From Vibrio inusitatus (GTDB lineage Bacteria > Pseudomonadota > Gammaproteobacteria > Enterobacterales > Vibrionaceae): 64,000 nucleotides of DNA. Where the stretch lies: positions 248,001 to 312,000 of the forward strand of contig AP024879.1 in NCBI GenBank assembly GCA_024346935.1, in the 5' to 3' direction. Below the pieces are notes generated by a model. It had not been told where the DNA came from and ran no database searches. It worked only from the letters and a program-made list of their open reading frames with translations. Position numbers and translations under genes: made by a program. This document shows, piece by piece, positions 37,731-46,546 of the stretch (the stretch's first letter is position 1; each line of letters begins with the position of its first letter).

Positions 37731-39616
37731 GATTAAGCCCACCTCAACCATATAATAATGACAGCTATGCAGAGCTACAGATATTTGATGCGTTTCGCAG
37801 TGTTGAAATGTCAGATGCTATTTGCTTTAACTCTCTTCATTTGGTTTCACATCGTGAAAAGAAAATGAGCGAAATTGATTTTGTATTGGTGTGCAGCAAA
37901 GGTATCTTTGTTTTTGAGGTTAAAGGTGGGCGAGTTTTTCAAAAAAACGGAAAGTGGTACTCAAGATCAAACCAAAAGAGTCATTCAATTGAAAACCCAT
38001 TCAACCAAGCTAGAAGTGCCTTGTTTTCATTAGTTGATTCATTGAAATTGGAAAAAATTCTCTCACCGCATGTTCCCATAGGGTACGGGGTTCTCTTACC
38101 CAATACTGTATCATCGGGTACTTCAGTGGAGTATGACGCTTCGATGTTGGGTAGCAAGACTGCGCTAAAAGGATTTAGTTCTTGGTTAGAAAACTTTATT
38201 CAATTCTGGGTTAACAAAGTAAAGGCACCAACGACATTAAGCTCTGAAGAAATTACAAAGATTGCAAACTACTTGAGACCAAATTCTTTAGTAAGTGACA
38301 AGCTTCTTTCAAGTTTTGAGCACCTCAATGCCTTGCAACAGCAAGTAATAACTGCTTTTGAATATGGTAAGCGAGTTATTTGTGATGGCGCAGCTGGCAC
38401 TGGCAAGACCCTGTTAGTTGAAGTGATTGCGAAGGAATGTGTAAGCGTCGATAAGAAACTGCTGGTGTTGTGTGAATCCAAGTGGTTAAAGGGTCGCCTA
38501 AAAACAAGACTAAATCGCACTAATGTCGTTGTGGCTACTATTGATAGCCTACAAGTTGACTCTCGCAGAGCATTCATATCACAGTACGATGTAGTGATAG
38601 TAGACGAAGCTCAAGATTTATATCGGCTAGATAAGATTAACCTGTTGGAACAATACATCAATGGCGGTCTAGAAAAAGGTAAGTGGATTTTTTTTCAAGA
38701 TTTAGCCAATCAAAGTGGTTTCTTTTTATCCCCAGAAACGGAAGCAATTGAAAAAATAAAAAAATCAAGCGACGTAAGCTTATCACTTGATACGGCATAC
38801 AGATACTCGAGAACAACGTTAAATTTTATATCTGGCTTGTTAGGAAAAGACAAATTACCGACGAAGAAAGTTAATGGGCCTGAAGTAGAATTATTTTCTG
38901 CTGACGACGGAGATGCAGAAAGGAAAAATATAGAGACGATTATCTACAAAGTCCTTAGCTTGGGATATAAACACTCTGATATAACTTTATTGTCTATTAA
39001 CCCGTTTATTGAGAGTGTCGTTTCGCAGCTTCCCAAAAGTATACGAACAAGTGTTATCCAAGTGGATGACTTTAATGTTCGGACATTTCCTTTAGGTGGA
39101 ATTAGTTTTTCTCAACTTGAACACTTTAAGGGGTTGGAGAATAAGGTAGTCATTCTCATAGATTTCAGTAAAAAGTGCTTGGACAATACTCCAAAGGCTT
39201 ACGTGGCTATGACAAGAGCATCAGAGCGTCTGATTATCGCATGGACTTCAGATGAGCAACCCACTGATATTAATGTAAGTCAAACCACCGAAGACAGCGT
39301 ACTTGATGAAACTTTCGAAACATCGCTAGTACCTGAATGGAAAGAAGTACTAGAAACTACGTTTTTGGAAGAGGAATGTGAGACCTTTATTGCGCAAAAT
39401 CTGTCACCACCAATCTGTGGTTATGAACTCATAGTAGATGAGATGGTTGTATCTGATGCTGAACTCGCATGGCCGAAAGCTAATCTTTGTATATTTATTG
39501 ATGATACAGAGCGCAAAGATATCGAAAAGTTTAAATCAGAGGGGTGGCGTTGTTACCAGACCCCTCTTACTGATGATGAATTGGATGAGATTTCAAAGAT
39601 TACATCTACCCTTTGA
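37727..39616 (+). CDS. NERD-domain nuclease fused to SF1 helicase
   Basis: The 629-residue protein has an N-terminal NERD domain (about residues 12-100), a nuclease-related fold with EIDFVLV near 47 and FEVKGG near 62, which supply the PD-(D/E)xK-like acidic residues and Lys. An SF1 helicase follows, with GAAGTGKT near 219, VDEAQD near 291, KGLENKVV near 467 and MTRASERL near 494. The last 100 residues are unassigned. Nuclease-helicase fusions of this kind recur in defence systems and in DNA processing. The ATG overlaps the upstream stop by four bases, making this the fifth gene of the overlapping operon. Confidence 0.8.
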   Translation: MRLSPPQPYNNDSYAELQIFDAFRSVEMSDAICFNSLHLVSHREKKMSEIDFVLVCSKGIFVFEVKGGRVFQKNGKWYSRSNQKSHSIENPFNQARSALFSLVDSLKLEKILSPHVPIGYGVLLPNTVSSGTSVEYDASMLGSKTALKGFSSWLENFIQFWVNKVKAPTTLSSEEITKIANYLRPNSLVSDKLLSSFEHLNALQQQVITAFEYGKRVICDGAAGTGKTLLVEVIAKECVSVDKKLLVLCESKWLKGRLKTRLNRTNVVVATIDSLQVDSRRAFISQYDVVIVDEAQDLYRLDKINLLEQYINGGLEKGKWIFFQDLANQSGFFLSPETEAIEKIKKSSDVSLSLDTAYRYSRTTLNFISGLLGKDKLPTKKVNGPEVELFSADDGDAERKNIETIIYKVLSLGYKHSDITLLSINPFIESVVSQLPKSIRTSVIQVDDFNVRTFPLGGISFSQLEHFKGLENKVVILIDFSKKCLDNTPKAYVAMTRASERLIIAWTSDEQPTDINVSQTTEDSVLDETFETSLVPEWKEVLETTFLEEECETFIAQNLSPPICGYELIVDEMVVSDAELAWPKANLCIFIDDTERKDIEKFKSEGWRCYQTPLTDDELDEISKITSTL

Positions 39617-39704
39617 GTGTGAAAAATGTGGCGACTACACTTCAATATAACGTGACGTATATGGCCAAAAGTGCTCCTAATGATTTGAAATAAGGATTTG
39701 CTCA

Positions 39705-41852
39705 ATGGAACGAGCCCAGATAGCTATTTCTGAAACATTTTTTACTTCCTTCGCTAAGTTACCAAAGCAGCAGCAGAAGAAAGTTATGGAGTTTGTAACC
39801 AAATTCAAACTCAACCCCTTCTCCCCTGGTATTAATCTAGAAAAAATCCAAGATAGTCGTAGTGAAGGAATTAGGTCTGCTCGCATAGACCAAACTTATC
39901 GAGGAATACTTTTCAAGCCTCAGTCTGGCAATATGTTTATGCTACTTTGGGTAGATCATCATGATGATGCGTATGACTGGGCGAAGCGACATAACTGTGA
40001 GATACATCCATCAACAGGTGCAATTCAAATTATAGATACTCAGTACATTGAGCAATCTAGTGAGCTAACACCTGTCACCACTTCATTTGATAAGGCTGAA
40101 TCAAGCAACGATAAACACGTATCACTTTTTTCAGACTATTCAACAAAACAGATTCTTGATTTGGGTGTTCCTAGTTCTTTTCTTGACCGAGTACTTTGCT
40201 TAACTAACGTTGAAGAACTTGAGCAACTTGAACATGTGCTACCAGCGGATGCTTGGGAGCCTCTCTATTTGTTGGCCGCTGGTTCAGAATATGACGAGTT
40301 GTTGTCTGAATTTCAAGGCGAGAAAGCCCAAGAAGACGAAGTTGATACCAGTGACTTTGATACTGCATTAAAACGAAATACTAGTAAGCGCAAGTTTATG
40401 CTTTTCGATGATGATGCTGAGTTGGAGCAAATGTTAAATGCTCCTTTGGATAAATGGCGTGTCTTTCTACATCCTAGCCAAAGACAACTAGTCGAAAAGC
40501 ATTGGAGTGGTCCAGTTAGAGTTACTGGGGGGGCAGGTACAGGTAAAACGGTGGTAGCTATTCATCGTGCTAAATGGTTAGCTGAGCAGCTTCCATCAAA
40601 TTCAAATAAAAAAATCCTATTTACAACATTCACTAAAAATCTCGCAGCTGATATTGAAGTGAATTTGAAGAAAGTATGTAGCATTGATTCTTTGAAGAAG
40701 ATCGAAGTAGTAAACATAGATAAATGGATACACCAATTTTTGAAACGTCATAAATACAGCTACCAAATTGTTTATGAGGGAGACAGGAAGCGACAGCATT
40801 GTTGGAAAAATGCTCTTAATCAGAAAGATGAAGCTTTGGGTTTTTCAGAGCAGTTTTATGAGGAAGAGTGGCGCTCTATTGTGCAAGAGCAACGGATAAA
40901 CAGTGTGAAAGAATACGCAAGAGCTAGACGAATAGGCCGTGGGACCGCGCTTACAAGACCAGAAAGAATGAAAGTTTGGGGAGTCTTTGAGGAGTTTAGA
41001 AATCAGCTTAATCACTTTAATTTGAAGGAGATATCCGACGCAATGTTGGATGTGGCTAACATTATAGAGAATAAAGAAATCTCAATGCCTTATGCGTCCG
41101 TCATTGTCGATGAGTCTCAAGACATGGGAAACCAAGTTTTTTCTTTGCTTAGAAAAGTAGTAGCTGCAGGAATGGACGATATGTTTATCGTTGGTGATGG
41201 GAATCAACGCATTTACAATCGAAAAGTAGTTTTACGTCATTGTGGAATCAAAGTGGTTGGTCGGAGCCGCAAGCTCAAAATAAACTACCGAACTACTGAG
41301 GAAACTCGTCGATTTGCCAGTGCAGTTATGCAGGGAACTGATGCCGACGATTTAGATGATGGTTTAGACAGCAAAGGGGACTACATTTCACTGCTGCATG
41401 GTGAGAAGCCGGTTATTCAACATTTTGAAAATTTAGATGAAGAACATGGAGCGTTAATAAAAAACATCGAAGCCTTAGTTGATGAGGGGATTTCTCCCAG
41501 AGATATTTGTGTTGTAGCGAGGACTGAAAGCATAAAGTCAAGTTACGTAAACGAGATGGAAGGTAAGGGACTACAAGTTTATCCAGTTAGTCGTAATGGA
41601 GCTGAAGATATCTCTAAACCAGGCATCCGTGTAGCGACAATGCACCGTATCAAAGGCTTAGAATTTCAATATGTGATGATTGTTGGTGTTAATGAGGGTC
41701 AGGTGCCTTTGGCGTATGCTTCATCGAATGATCCAATGGAGCAAAGAGCGTTAGATTTCAGTGAAAGAGCTCTGTTTCACGTTGCTTCAACTCGTGCGAT
41801 TAAGCAGCTTTTTGTCTCATCCCATGGGGTTAAAAGCTCCTATCTGCTTTAA
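39705..41852 (+). CDS. RelE/ParE-like domain fused to UvrD-family helicase
   Basis: The 715-residue protein begins at an ATG with AAGGA eight bases before it. Residues about 1-100 resemble a RelE/ParE toxin fold: a helical start, then RSARIDQTYRGIL, MLLWVDHHDDAYDWA. After an acidic linker comes an SF1 helicase with GGAGTGKT near 275, VDESQD near 467, GDGNQRIYN near 497, HRIKGLEFQYV near 647 and the closing STRAIKQL. RelE-type folds cleave mRNA or bind gyrase in free toxins; in fusions they may instead sense or bind nucleic acid. It lies 88 bases after the overlapping operon and may belong to it or be separate. Confidence 0.75.
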   Translation: MERAQIAISETFFTSFAKLPKQQQKKVMEFVTKFKLNPFSPGINLEKIQDSRSEGIRSARIDQTYRGILFKPQSGNMFMLLWVDHHDDAYDWAKRHNCEIHPSTGAIQIIDTQYIEQSSELTPVTTSFDKAESSNDKHVSLFSDYSTKQILDLGVPSSFLDRVLCLTNVEELEQLEHVLPADAWEPLYLLAAGSEYDELLSEFQGEKAQEDEVDTSDFDTALKRNTSKRKFMLFDDDAELEQMLNAPLDKWRVFLHPSQRQLVEKHWSGPVRVTGGAGTGKTVVAIHRAKWLAEQLPSNSNKKILFTTFTKNLAADIEVNLKKVCSIDSLKKIEVVNIDKWIHQFLKRHKYSYQIVYEGDRKRQHCWKNALNQKDEALGFSEQFYEEEWRSIVQEQRINSVKEYARARRIGRGTALTRPERMKVWGVFEEFRNQLNHFNLKEISDAMLDVANIIENKEISMPYASVIVDESQDMGNQVFSLLRKVVAAGMDDMFIVGDGNQRIYNRKVVLRHCGIKVVGRSRKLKINYRTTEETRRFASAVMQGTDADDLDDGLDSKGDYISLLHGEKPVIQHFENLDEEHGALIKNIEALVDEGISPRDICVVARTESIKSSYVNEMEGKGLQVYPVSRNGAEDISKPGIRVATMHRIKGLEFQYVMIVGVNEGQVPLAYASSNDPMEQRALDFSERALFHVASTRAIKQLFVSSHGVKSSYLL

Positions 41853-41915
41853 CTTTGACTATTACAATCGGATTACCTACGTGTTTTTGATTGGGAAGAT
41901 ATTTTCGATCGGTAT

Positions 41916-41945
41916 GCGCTCTTTTATAAGCTTGTAAAAGAGTGC
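41916..41945 (+). other. Hairpin in the gap after the RelE-helicase gene
   Basis: GCGCTCTTTTA pairs with TAAAAGAGTGC, with one G-T pair, across an eight-base loop. No T-run follows on either strand, so a terminator is not certain. It lies 64 bases after the helicase stop and may end or stabilise that transcript. Confidence 0.35.
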
Positions 41946-42038
41946 TATCTAATAGGACAGATTGTTGATGATTGCTCGAAAGTAATAGTAAGACATATCG
42001 AGTTAACAATTTTTTAGAAACGTCACACAGAGTCAGTA

Positions 42039-43310
42039 ATGCCAATTAGAAAATTCACTAAAGCTATTAAAAAAGCAGGAAAGAAAGCAGAAGAGTCTCT
42101 AAGTCCAATGGTAAAAAGTACCACAGAGGCGGTAGAGTCGGCTGCTAAGAAAGTAGAAGATGCCATAGATGACCCAAAAGCGGCTCTTGAATCAATCGAA
42201 GAGAATGCCGGAAAGCTGGTGGATGAAGGAAAACAAGCAGCGAGCTCTATAAGCCAAGAAGCAGCGCGTATGGTCATTGAACCTGAGAAAGCTTATAAAA
42301 CAGCTAAAGAGAGCGCTACAAAGGCAGCCAAAGACTTTGGTAAAGGTGTTGATTCGGCAGCGTCAGATATTGCCGACGGTGCTCGAGGCGCACTGCTAAA
42401 AGATGCTGATTATACCTTCTATCAAAGAGCCAATTACTACCAAGCTAGCTACATTGAAAATCTTATTCGAACTCGACCTGTTTTAGATACCATCGTCATT
42501 ATGGGTGAGTCCTTGACTCAGTTTTTATCCGTCGGTATCCATGATCCGCAAATCATTGAGGCTTATGAGCTTGCTTATCCCAATCTAGCTACAGAAATCT
42601 CTTTGCAAGATAGAGTTGCTGACTTATCAGATGAGCAATTAGTAGGCCTGATTAATGGAATCAAAGGCAAGCTATTCGAGACTCAATATGTAGACTTGCT
42701 CAACTCTTCTTTGCTTCCAGAGGGTGCAACAGCAAGCCTAGCGGAAAAAGCCAACGAACCAGGTTGGGATATTCAAATTCTTGATGCAAACGGGATGGAG
42801 CTCGAGCTCCTTCAAGCAAAAGCGACATCATCAGTCTATTACGTGCAAAGCGCATTAGAGAGATACCCCAACATAGATGTCGTGACCACCGAAGAGACCT
42901 TTCAACAGTTGGTTGAGATGGGACAGGCAGAAGGTGTAATTAGTTCTGGCATCTCTAATGCGGATTTACAGGGCACTGTGGAAGAGTCGTTAAGCGGTAT
43001 CGATGGGTTGGGTATAATCGGTTTACCTGCGATTACCCTAGCTATTGTAGCGTTCACATCCTATAACAACATGGGGCAGTTTGATGTTAAAGATTTCACT
43101 CATCGAAGCTGTCAGGCATACATCGCTTACTTGATAAGTATTGGCGCTATGTCAGCGACTGGGATGTGGTTGATAGGGCCTGTTGCTTCAATAGTTTCGA
43201 TGGGAGTTATGCACAAGTATACGCAGAAATACCGAGACTTCGATAGCTTGAAAGAGCGCTTCGAAAGGAACGAAGGCTACATTCATAGTATTGAAGCTAA
43301 GCAGAGTTAG
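42039..43310 (+). CDS. Membrane-associated protein with a PD-(D/E)xK-like core
   Basis: The 423-residue protein has a highly charged, Ala/Lys/Glu-rich N-terminal 120 residues resembling an amphipathic LEA-like helix. A middle domain has GKLFE near residue 210, PGWDIQI near 243 and ELLQAKA near 258. This acidic-residue then E/Q-x-K order resembles PD-(D/E)xK nucleases. Two hydrophobic stretches lie at about 330-350 and 363-392, near the C-terminus. The family is not recognised, and the nuclease reading rests on the motif pattern only. The gene is convergent with the next one; their stops are eight bases apart. It stands alone, 186 bases after the helicase gene. Confidence 0.5.
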   Translation: MPIRKFTKAIKKAGKKAEESLSPMVKSTTEAVESAAKKVEDAIDDPKAALESIEENAGKLVDEGKQAASSISQEAARMVIEPEKAYKTAKESATKAAKDFGKGVDSAASDIADGARGALLKDADYTFYQRANYYQASYIENLIRTRPVLDTIVIMGESLTQFLSVGIHDPQIIEAYELAYPNLATEISLQDRVADLSDEQLVGLINGIKGKLFETQYVDLLNSSLLPEGATASLAEKANEPGWDIQILDANGMELELLQAKATSSVYYVQSALERYPNIDVVTTEETFQQLVEMGQAEGVISSGISNADLQGTVEESLSGIDGLGIIGLPAITLAIVAFTSYNNMGQFDVKDFTHRSCQAYIAYLISIGAMSATGMWLIGPVASIVSMGVMHKYTQKYRDFDSLKERFERNEGYIHSIEAKQS

Positions 43311-43318
43311 ATTTGAAA

Positions 43319-44380
43319 CTAGTACACAGCTAACTGATGTGGGTTCTTCACAATGATCTGAGCTCGTCCATTATATGAGCTTACTTCACCAGTAACACAG
43401 ACGTTCTGGTTGGAGTAAGTCGTATATAGGGACTCATCTTGAGCAACATGATTGGCATCCGATTTCCAAATAACCACTGAAAATTCTGTCTGTGGGAACA
43501 TACGATCAAAATTTAAATAGTTGCCTTTAGCAAAGTCTGTAATTTGAACGACTTTGCCACAGACAGTAGCATGAGTATCGACAAAACGAAGTGCGCTATC
43601 AGGAGTAATAGCGCCTGCTGGTGGCTCACTCAGCATGGTAGTGTTAGAAGACGGCACCGGTTCATTCATAAATTGATACGCTACAATACCGCCAACCGCA
43701 ACTACCCCAATAGCCAACGCTATACTGACCCCTTTCCAAAATGATCCTTTTCCATCTTGCGATGAAGCACCATTGCTTGTAGTAGCTTGGGTGAGGCGTA
43801 CTTCATGAAGTAAATCTTTCAGCTCACTTTGTTGCTTCAAAGTCGATACCTGCATTTCTAGGTGCTGGTTTTGTTGCTCCAGTTCTTCAATTCTCGCTTT
43901 AGTCTCAACAACTGCTGCTTCAGCTCGTTGTTCAATCAAGCGAACCTGCGAAGCGGATTTATTTTGTGACAGTGCCAGTACAAGATCGGCGTGAGTAGTC
44001 AGTTCATTGTTTTTGTAGCGCGGATGAAAAGCCAGCAAATCTCCGGTAGTTAACACACCAGACTCTCGCAAGGACTGCATCACTTTTGAAAGGTAGTATT
44101 CGGTATCGATGTCATTTCTCCAAGCCGTCACCAGCACATTCCGGTGGTTGTTTTCTGCAACGACAAAGGTTCCTGGGAAGTAATTATCTGATTCTGGGTG
44201 AATCAATGTTCCTTCATACACCTTACGGCCTTTGTATTTGCTGTCTGTTTTAGCTTTAGACTCAAGTAAAAGGACACACTCCGTATCTTCTTTGAGGCTA
44301 AACCCAAAGCGCAACGGAAATGAATCAATATTGCAGTGCTCCTGATGTTTAACCAGAACACTGAGTTGAGCCGGAGACAT
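43319..44380 (-). CDS. Coiled-coil, single-membrane-helix protein with C-terminal OB-like domain
   Basis: The 353-residue protein is the only minus-strand gene in the accessory part. An N-terminal domain (about residues 1-140, beta-rich) precedes a coiled coil (about 145-195). One membrane helix follows (about 218-238, GVSIALAIGVVAVGGIVAY). The C-terminal 100 residues have the alternating pattern VCGKVVQI, FSVVIW, VCVTGEV, AQIIVKN. This looks like an OB-fold of the type found in small secreted nucleic-acid-binding or nuclease-associated proteins. The family is not recognised. It is convergent with the gene at 42039 and divergent from ssb, with a 238-base shared upstream region. Topology would put the OB-like part on the far side of the membrane from the coiled coil. 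Confidence 0.55.
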   Translation of the reverse strand: MSPAQLSVLVKHQEHCNIDSFPLRFGFSLKEDTECVLLLESKAKTDSKYKGRKVYEGTLIHPESDNYFPGTFVVAENNHRNVLVTAWRNDIDTEYYLSKVMQSLRESGVLTTGDLLAFHPRYKNNELTTHADLVLALSQNKSASQVRLIEQRAEAAVVETKARIEELEQQNQHLEMQVSTLKQQSELKDLLHEVRLTQATTSNGASSQDGKGSFWKGVSIALAIGVVAVGGIVAYQFMNEPVPSSNTTMLSEPPAGAITPDSALRFVDTHATVCGKVVQITDFAKGNYLNFDRMFPQTEFSVVIWKSDANHVAQDESLYTTYSNQNVCVTGEVSSYNGRAQIIVKNPHQLAVY

Positions 44381-44618
44381 AAATTAAACCTTACAAGAAA
44401 TGAACTCGTAAATTTTATTGATTTCTTGGCTTATGTCTACTGTTTCAAATCGTTGCAGTTGCGTAGTACACAAATAAGAACATTCTGGGCAACGAATTTG
44501 CATGATTCTTAGACTAACTAATGTTTATCTGTGTTGAGGTTTGTAAGCTTAAGAAACGCCATCTAATACACTGCGCTTTAAACTTGGTGCTCAAATAACG
44601 CATTAAGAGGATTAAGAT

Positions 44619-45101
44619 TTGGCTTCACGAGGCATAAATAAAGTCATTTTGTTGGGGAACCTTGGGCAAGACCCAGAGGTAAAAATATTTTCTAATGGCG
44701 AGTCGCTCACTTCATTTTCGATAGCAACTACGGAATCATGGAAAGACCGAAATACGGGTGAAATGCGTGAGAAGAGCGAGTGGCACAGAATAGTAGTGTT
44801 TGGGAAAAGCGCTGAGTTTGCTGCCAAATATCTGCGCAAGGGCAGCCAAGTATATTTAGAAGGGCAACTGCAAACTCGAAAGTGGCAAGATAATTCGGGA
44901 CAAGATCGTTATACCACTGAAGTGGTTGTTCGTTGGCCTGTTGGTTCTTTGCAATCAACAGGGAATAACGAGCGCTCTGAACGTACTACTCAAACTCCAC
45001 CTAACGTAGAGAAAGAGTATTTGCCTCCTTCCTCTAATACAACAACCGCACCAGTAGAACCTACAAACTGGGATGATTTTGAAGACGATATTCCATTTTA
45101 A
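44619..45101 (+). CDS. ssb: Single-stranded DNA-binding protein
   Basis: The 160-residue SSB starts at TTG, with AAGAGG about nine bases before it. The OB-fold (about residues 5-110) has the family sequences [22 protein letters not shown] and [12 protein letters not shown] Pro/Thr/Ser linker leads to the acidic tail ending DDIPF, which binds recombination and repair partners. Given the short linker and the location among accessory genes, this is probably a second ssb carried by the island rather than the housekeeping copy, but the latter cannot be excluded from the window. Confidence 0.93.
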   Translation: MASRGINKVILLGNLGQDPEVKIFSNGESLTSFSIATTESWKDRNTGEMREKSEWHRIVVFGKSAEFAAKYLRKGSQVYLEGQLQTRKWQDNSGQDRYTTEVVVRWPVGSLQSTGNNERSERTTQTPPNVEKEYLPPSSNTTTAPVEPTNWDDFEDDIPF

Positions 45102-45176
45102 AAAAATAGGGGACACTTATGGTCTCTTAAATCAGTATTCTCATTACATATAGTCATTTAAATTTTGGAGTTGCAT

Positions 45177-46214
45177 ATGAAAAATTCAAGTATTTATGCG
45201 GTGGTGCTAACGGACAAAGCAGGAATTAACTTTGTTCGCTTTGGTACGACCTTAAATTTTGAAATAAGAAAATCCCAACATTTATCTGGCTTGAAGACAG
45301 GTTACTTTGTTCATAAGGGCGAGCGAAAAGACTATCGCTTTTTTCATGATACAAAAATGCTTGCTCGTACTAGTAAGCTAACTAAAAAATCTCTTATGGC
45401 TAAAACAGCGATTCGAAATCAACTAATCCATAAAGCACGTAAAGGGAAGTTGAAAATAGATGTCCGTGAATTGTTTGTTGGCTCCGAGGAAGTCGTCGCT
45501 TTGGTTGAGAAAGTATTGATTCATGCATTTTTATATACATCTAGGATTCTGAATCACTACAACGATCGAGGTGGTGAGGTTGCAGGAGTTAAATACTCTT
45601 ATGCTTCATCGAGCAAAGTAGCGCATGAGGTCAAAACTATGGTTAAACAAATATTGCCAGTGTTTGATGCGTCTGAAGGCGTTCAAAGTAGAGCCTATGA
45701 GCTAATTAATGCGTGGGGAAAGTCAGAGCTTACAGTTGATATTGTCGAAAAACAGAAAAGATTAGCAGAATCCAATGCCCGCAAAGCTCGTACCGCAAAT
45801 CTTTTTGGTGCGTTACGTACAGCAGTGGCAAGTGGGAAAGGCGATGGTTCGTTGGCAAAGTTGCAGGCAGAAAACTTTGAACGCTCTCGTAGGACGCCGA
45901 GTCAGTTGGTGTCTCATACTGTAACGTCAGGCAATGATGGTATCGCATATCCTAAAGTAATCGAGATTTCAGAGAATATTCAAGCTATTGAACTTCGAAT
46001 TAAATATCAGCAAGAACTAGCAACAATGAATCATGAAGATTACCTTGATTTAGGAGGTGATCCCAAAGTTATAAGCCTGCAAATGACAAGTGAAGACGAC
46101 GATTTATTGAAAGATATGCTTAGTAGAAAAAAAGAAAGAGACATTTGTCTGGGAAAGATTAACCAACTAGAGACAGATTTAACCAAGTTAAAAAAAGATA
46201 GCACGCAGGCGTAA
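45177..46214 (+). CDS. Unknown protein, possible divergent GIY-YIG nuclease
   Basis: I chose the ATG at 45177 because TGGAG lies six bases before it; an in-frame TTG at 45165 is an alternative. The 345-residue protein opens with SIYAVVL, then about ten residues later FVRFGTT, then IRKSQH. A later helix has a conserved-looking Glu (LVEKVLIHAF, near residue 110) and an Asn (LNHYND). The order SIY, VRFG, Arg, Glu, Asn is that of a GIY-YIG nuclease domain, but the match is weak. The remainder is helical and ends in a Lys/Glu-rich coiled coil. It follows ssb by 75 bases. If correct, the pair would be a DNA-processing module. Confidence 0.45.
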   Translation: MKNSSIYAVVLTDKAGINFVRFGTTLNFEIRKSQHLSGLKTGYFVHKGERKDYRFFHDTKMLARTSKLTKKSLMAKTAIRNQLIHKARKGKLKIDVRELFVGSEEVVALVEKVLIHAFLYTSRILNHYNDRGGEVAGVKYSYASSSKVAHEVKTMVKQILPVFDASEGVQSRAYELINAWGKSELTVDIVEKQKRLAESNARKARTANLFGALRTAVASGKGDGSLAKLQAENFERSRRTPSQLVSHTVTSGNDGIAYPKVIEISENIQAIELRIKYQQELATMNHEDYLDLGGDPKVISLQMTSEDDDLLKDMLSRKKERDICLGKINQLETDLTKLKKDSTQA

Positions 46215-46381
46215 TATAATGATTTTTTAATGCGGACTTTGTTAGGCTATTCATAGCCCGTGATATTGGATGATAAAACTTTGGTCACCTTGGTGTTTAA
46301 TGTGTTTAGTAAGCTTACAAAAAAAGCTAGCATGAAATTTCAAGTAGTCTTCTTTTATCAACTTATGGAGATTGGAATTTA

Positions 46382-46546
46382 ATGATTTCAAAAAATACGA
46401 AAAACATGATGCCAAAGAAGCACTGGGTATAGAAACTACAATCTGACATTCTTAATGCGATTCGAGATCAAGGTGCCGAGCTCAATACATCGGAAGCCTA
46501 TACATTAGACTTAGTATTTTCCAATGAGGAAATGTTTACGTTATGA
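46382..46546 (+). pseudogene. Short frame interrupted by TAG, coupled to the CARF gene
   Basis: An ATG at 46382 (GGAG at 46366-46369 is rather distant) opens a frame that hits TAG at 46430. The same frame then continues open with coding-like composition through KLQSDILNAIRDQG to a TGA at 46544-46546. That TGA overlaps the ATG of the CARF gene as ATGA. Without the TAG it would encode about 54 residues. The coupling at the far end suggests that a small partner protein was once made from the whole frame and that one base change (for example AAG or CAG to TAG) broke it. A sequencing error, or chance, is also possible. Confidence 0.45.

Noticed and set aside
39619..39693. A 24-codon frame (GTG start) just before the RelE-helicase gene, considered as a possible antitoxin
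   Set aside because: It is too short, has no ribosome-binding site and no similarity to known antitoxins that I can see.
46215..46542. Possible CRISPR repeats near the CARF gene
   Set aside because: No repeated unit with regular spacing was found on inspection.
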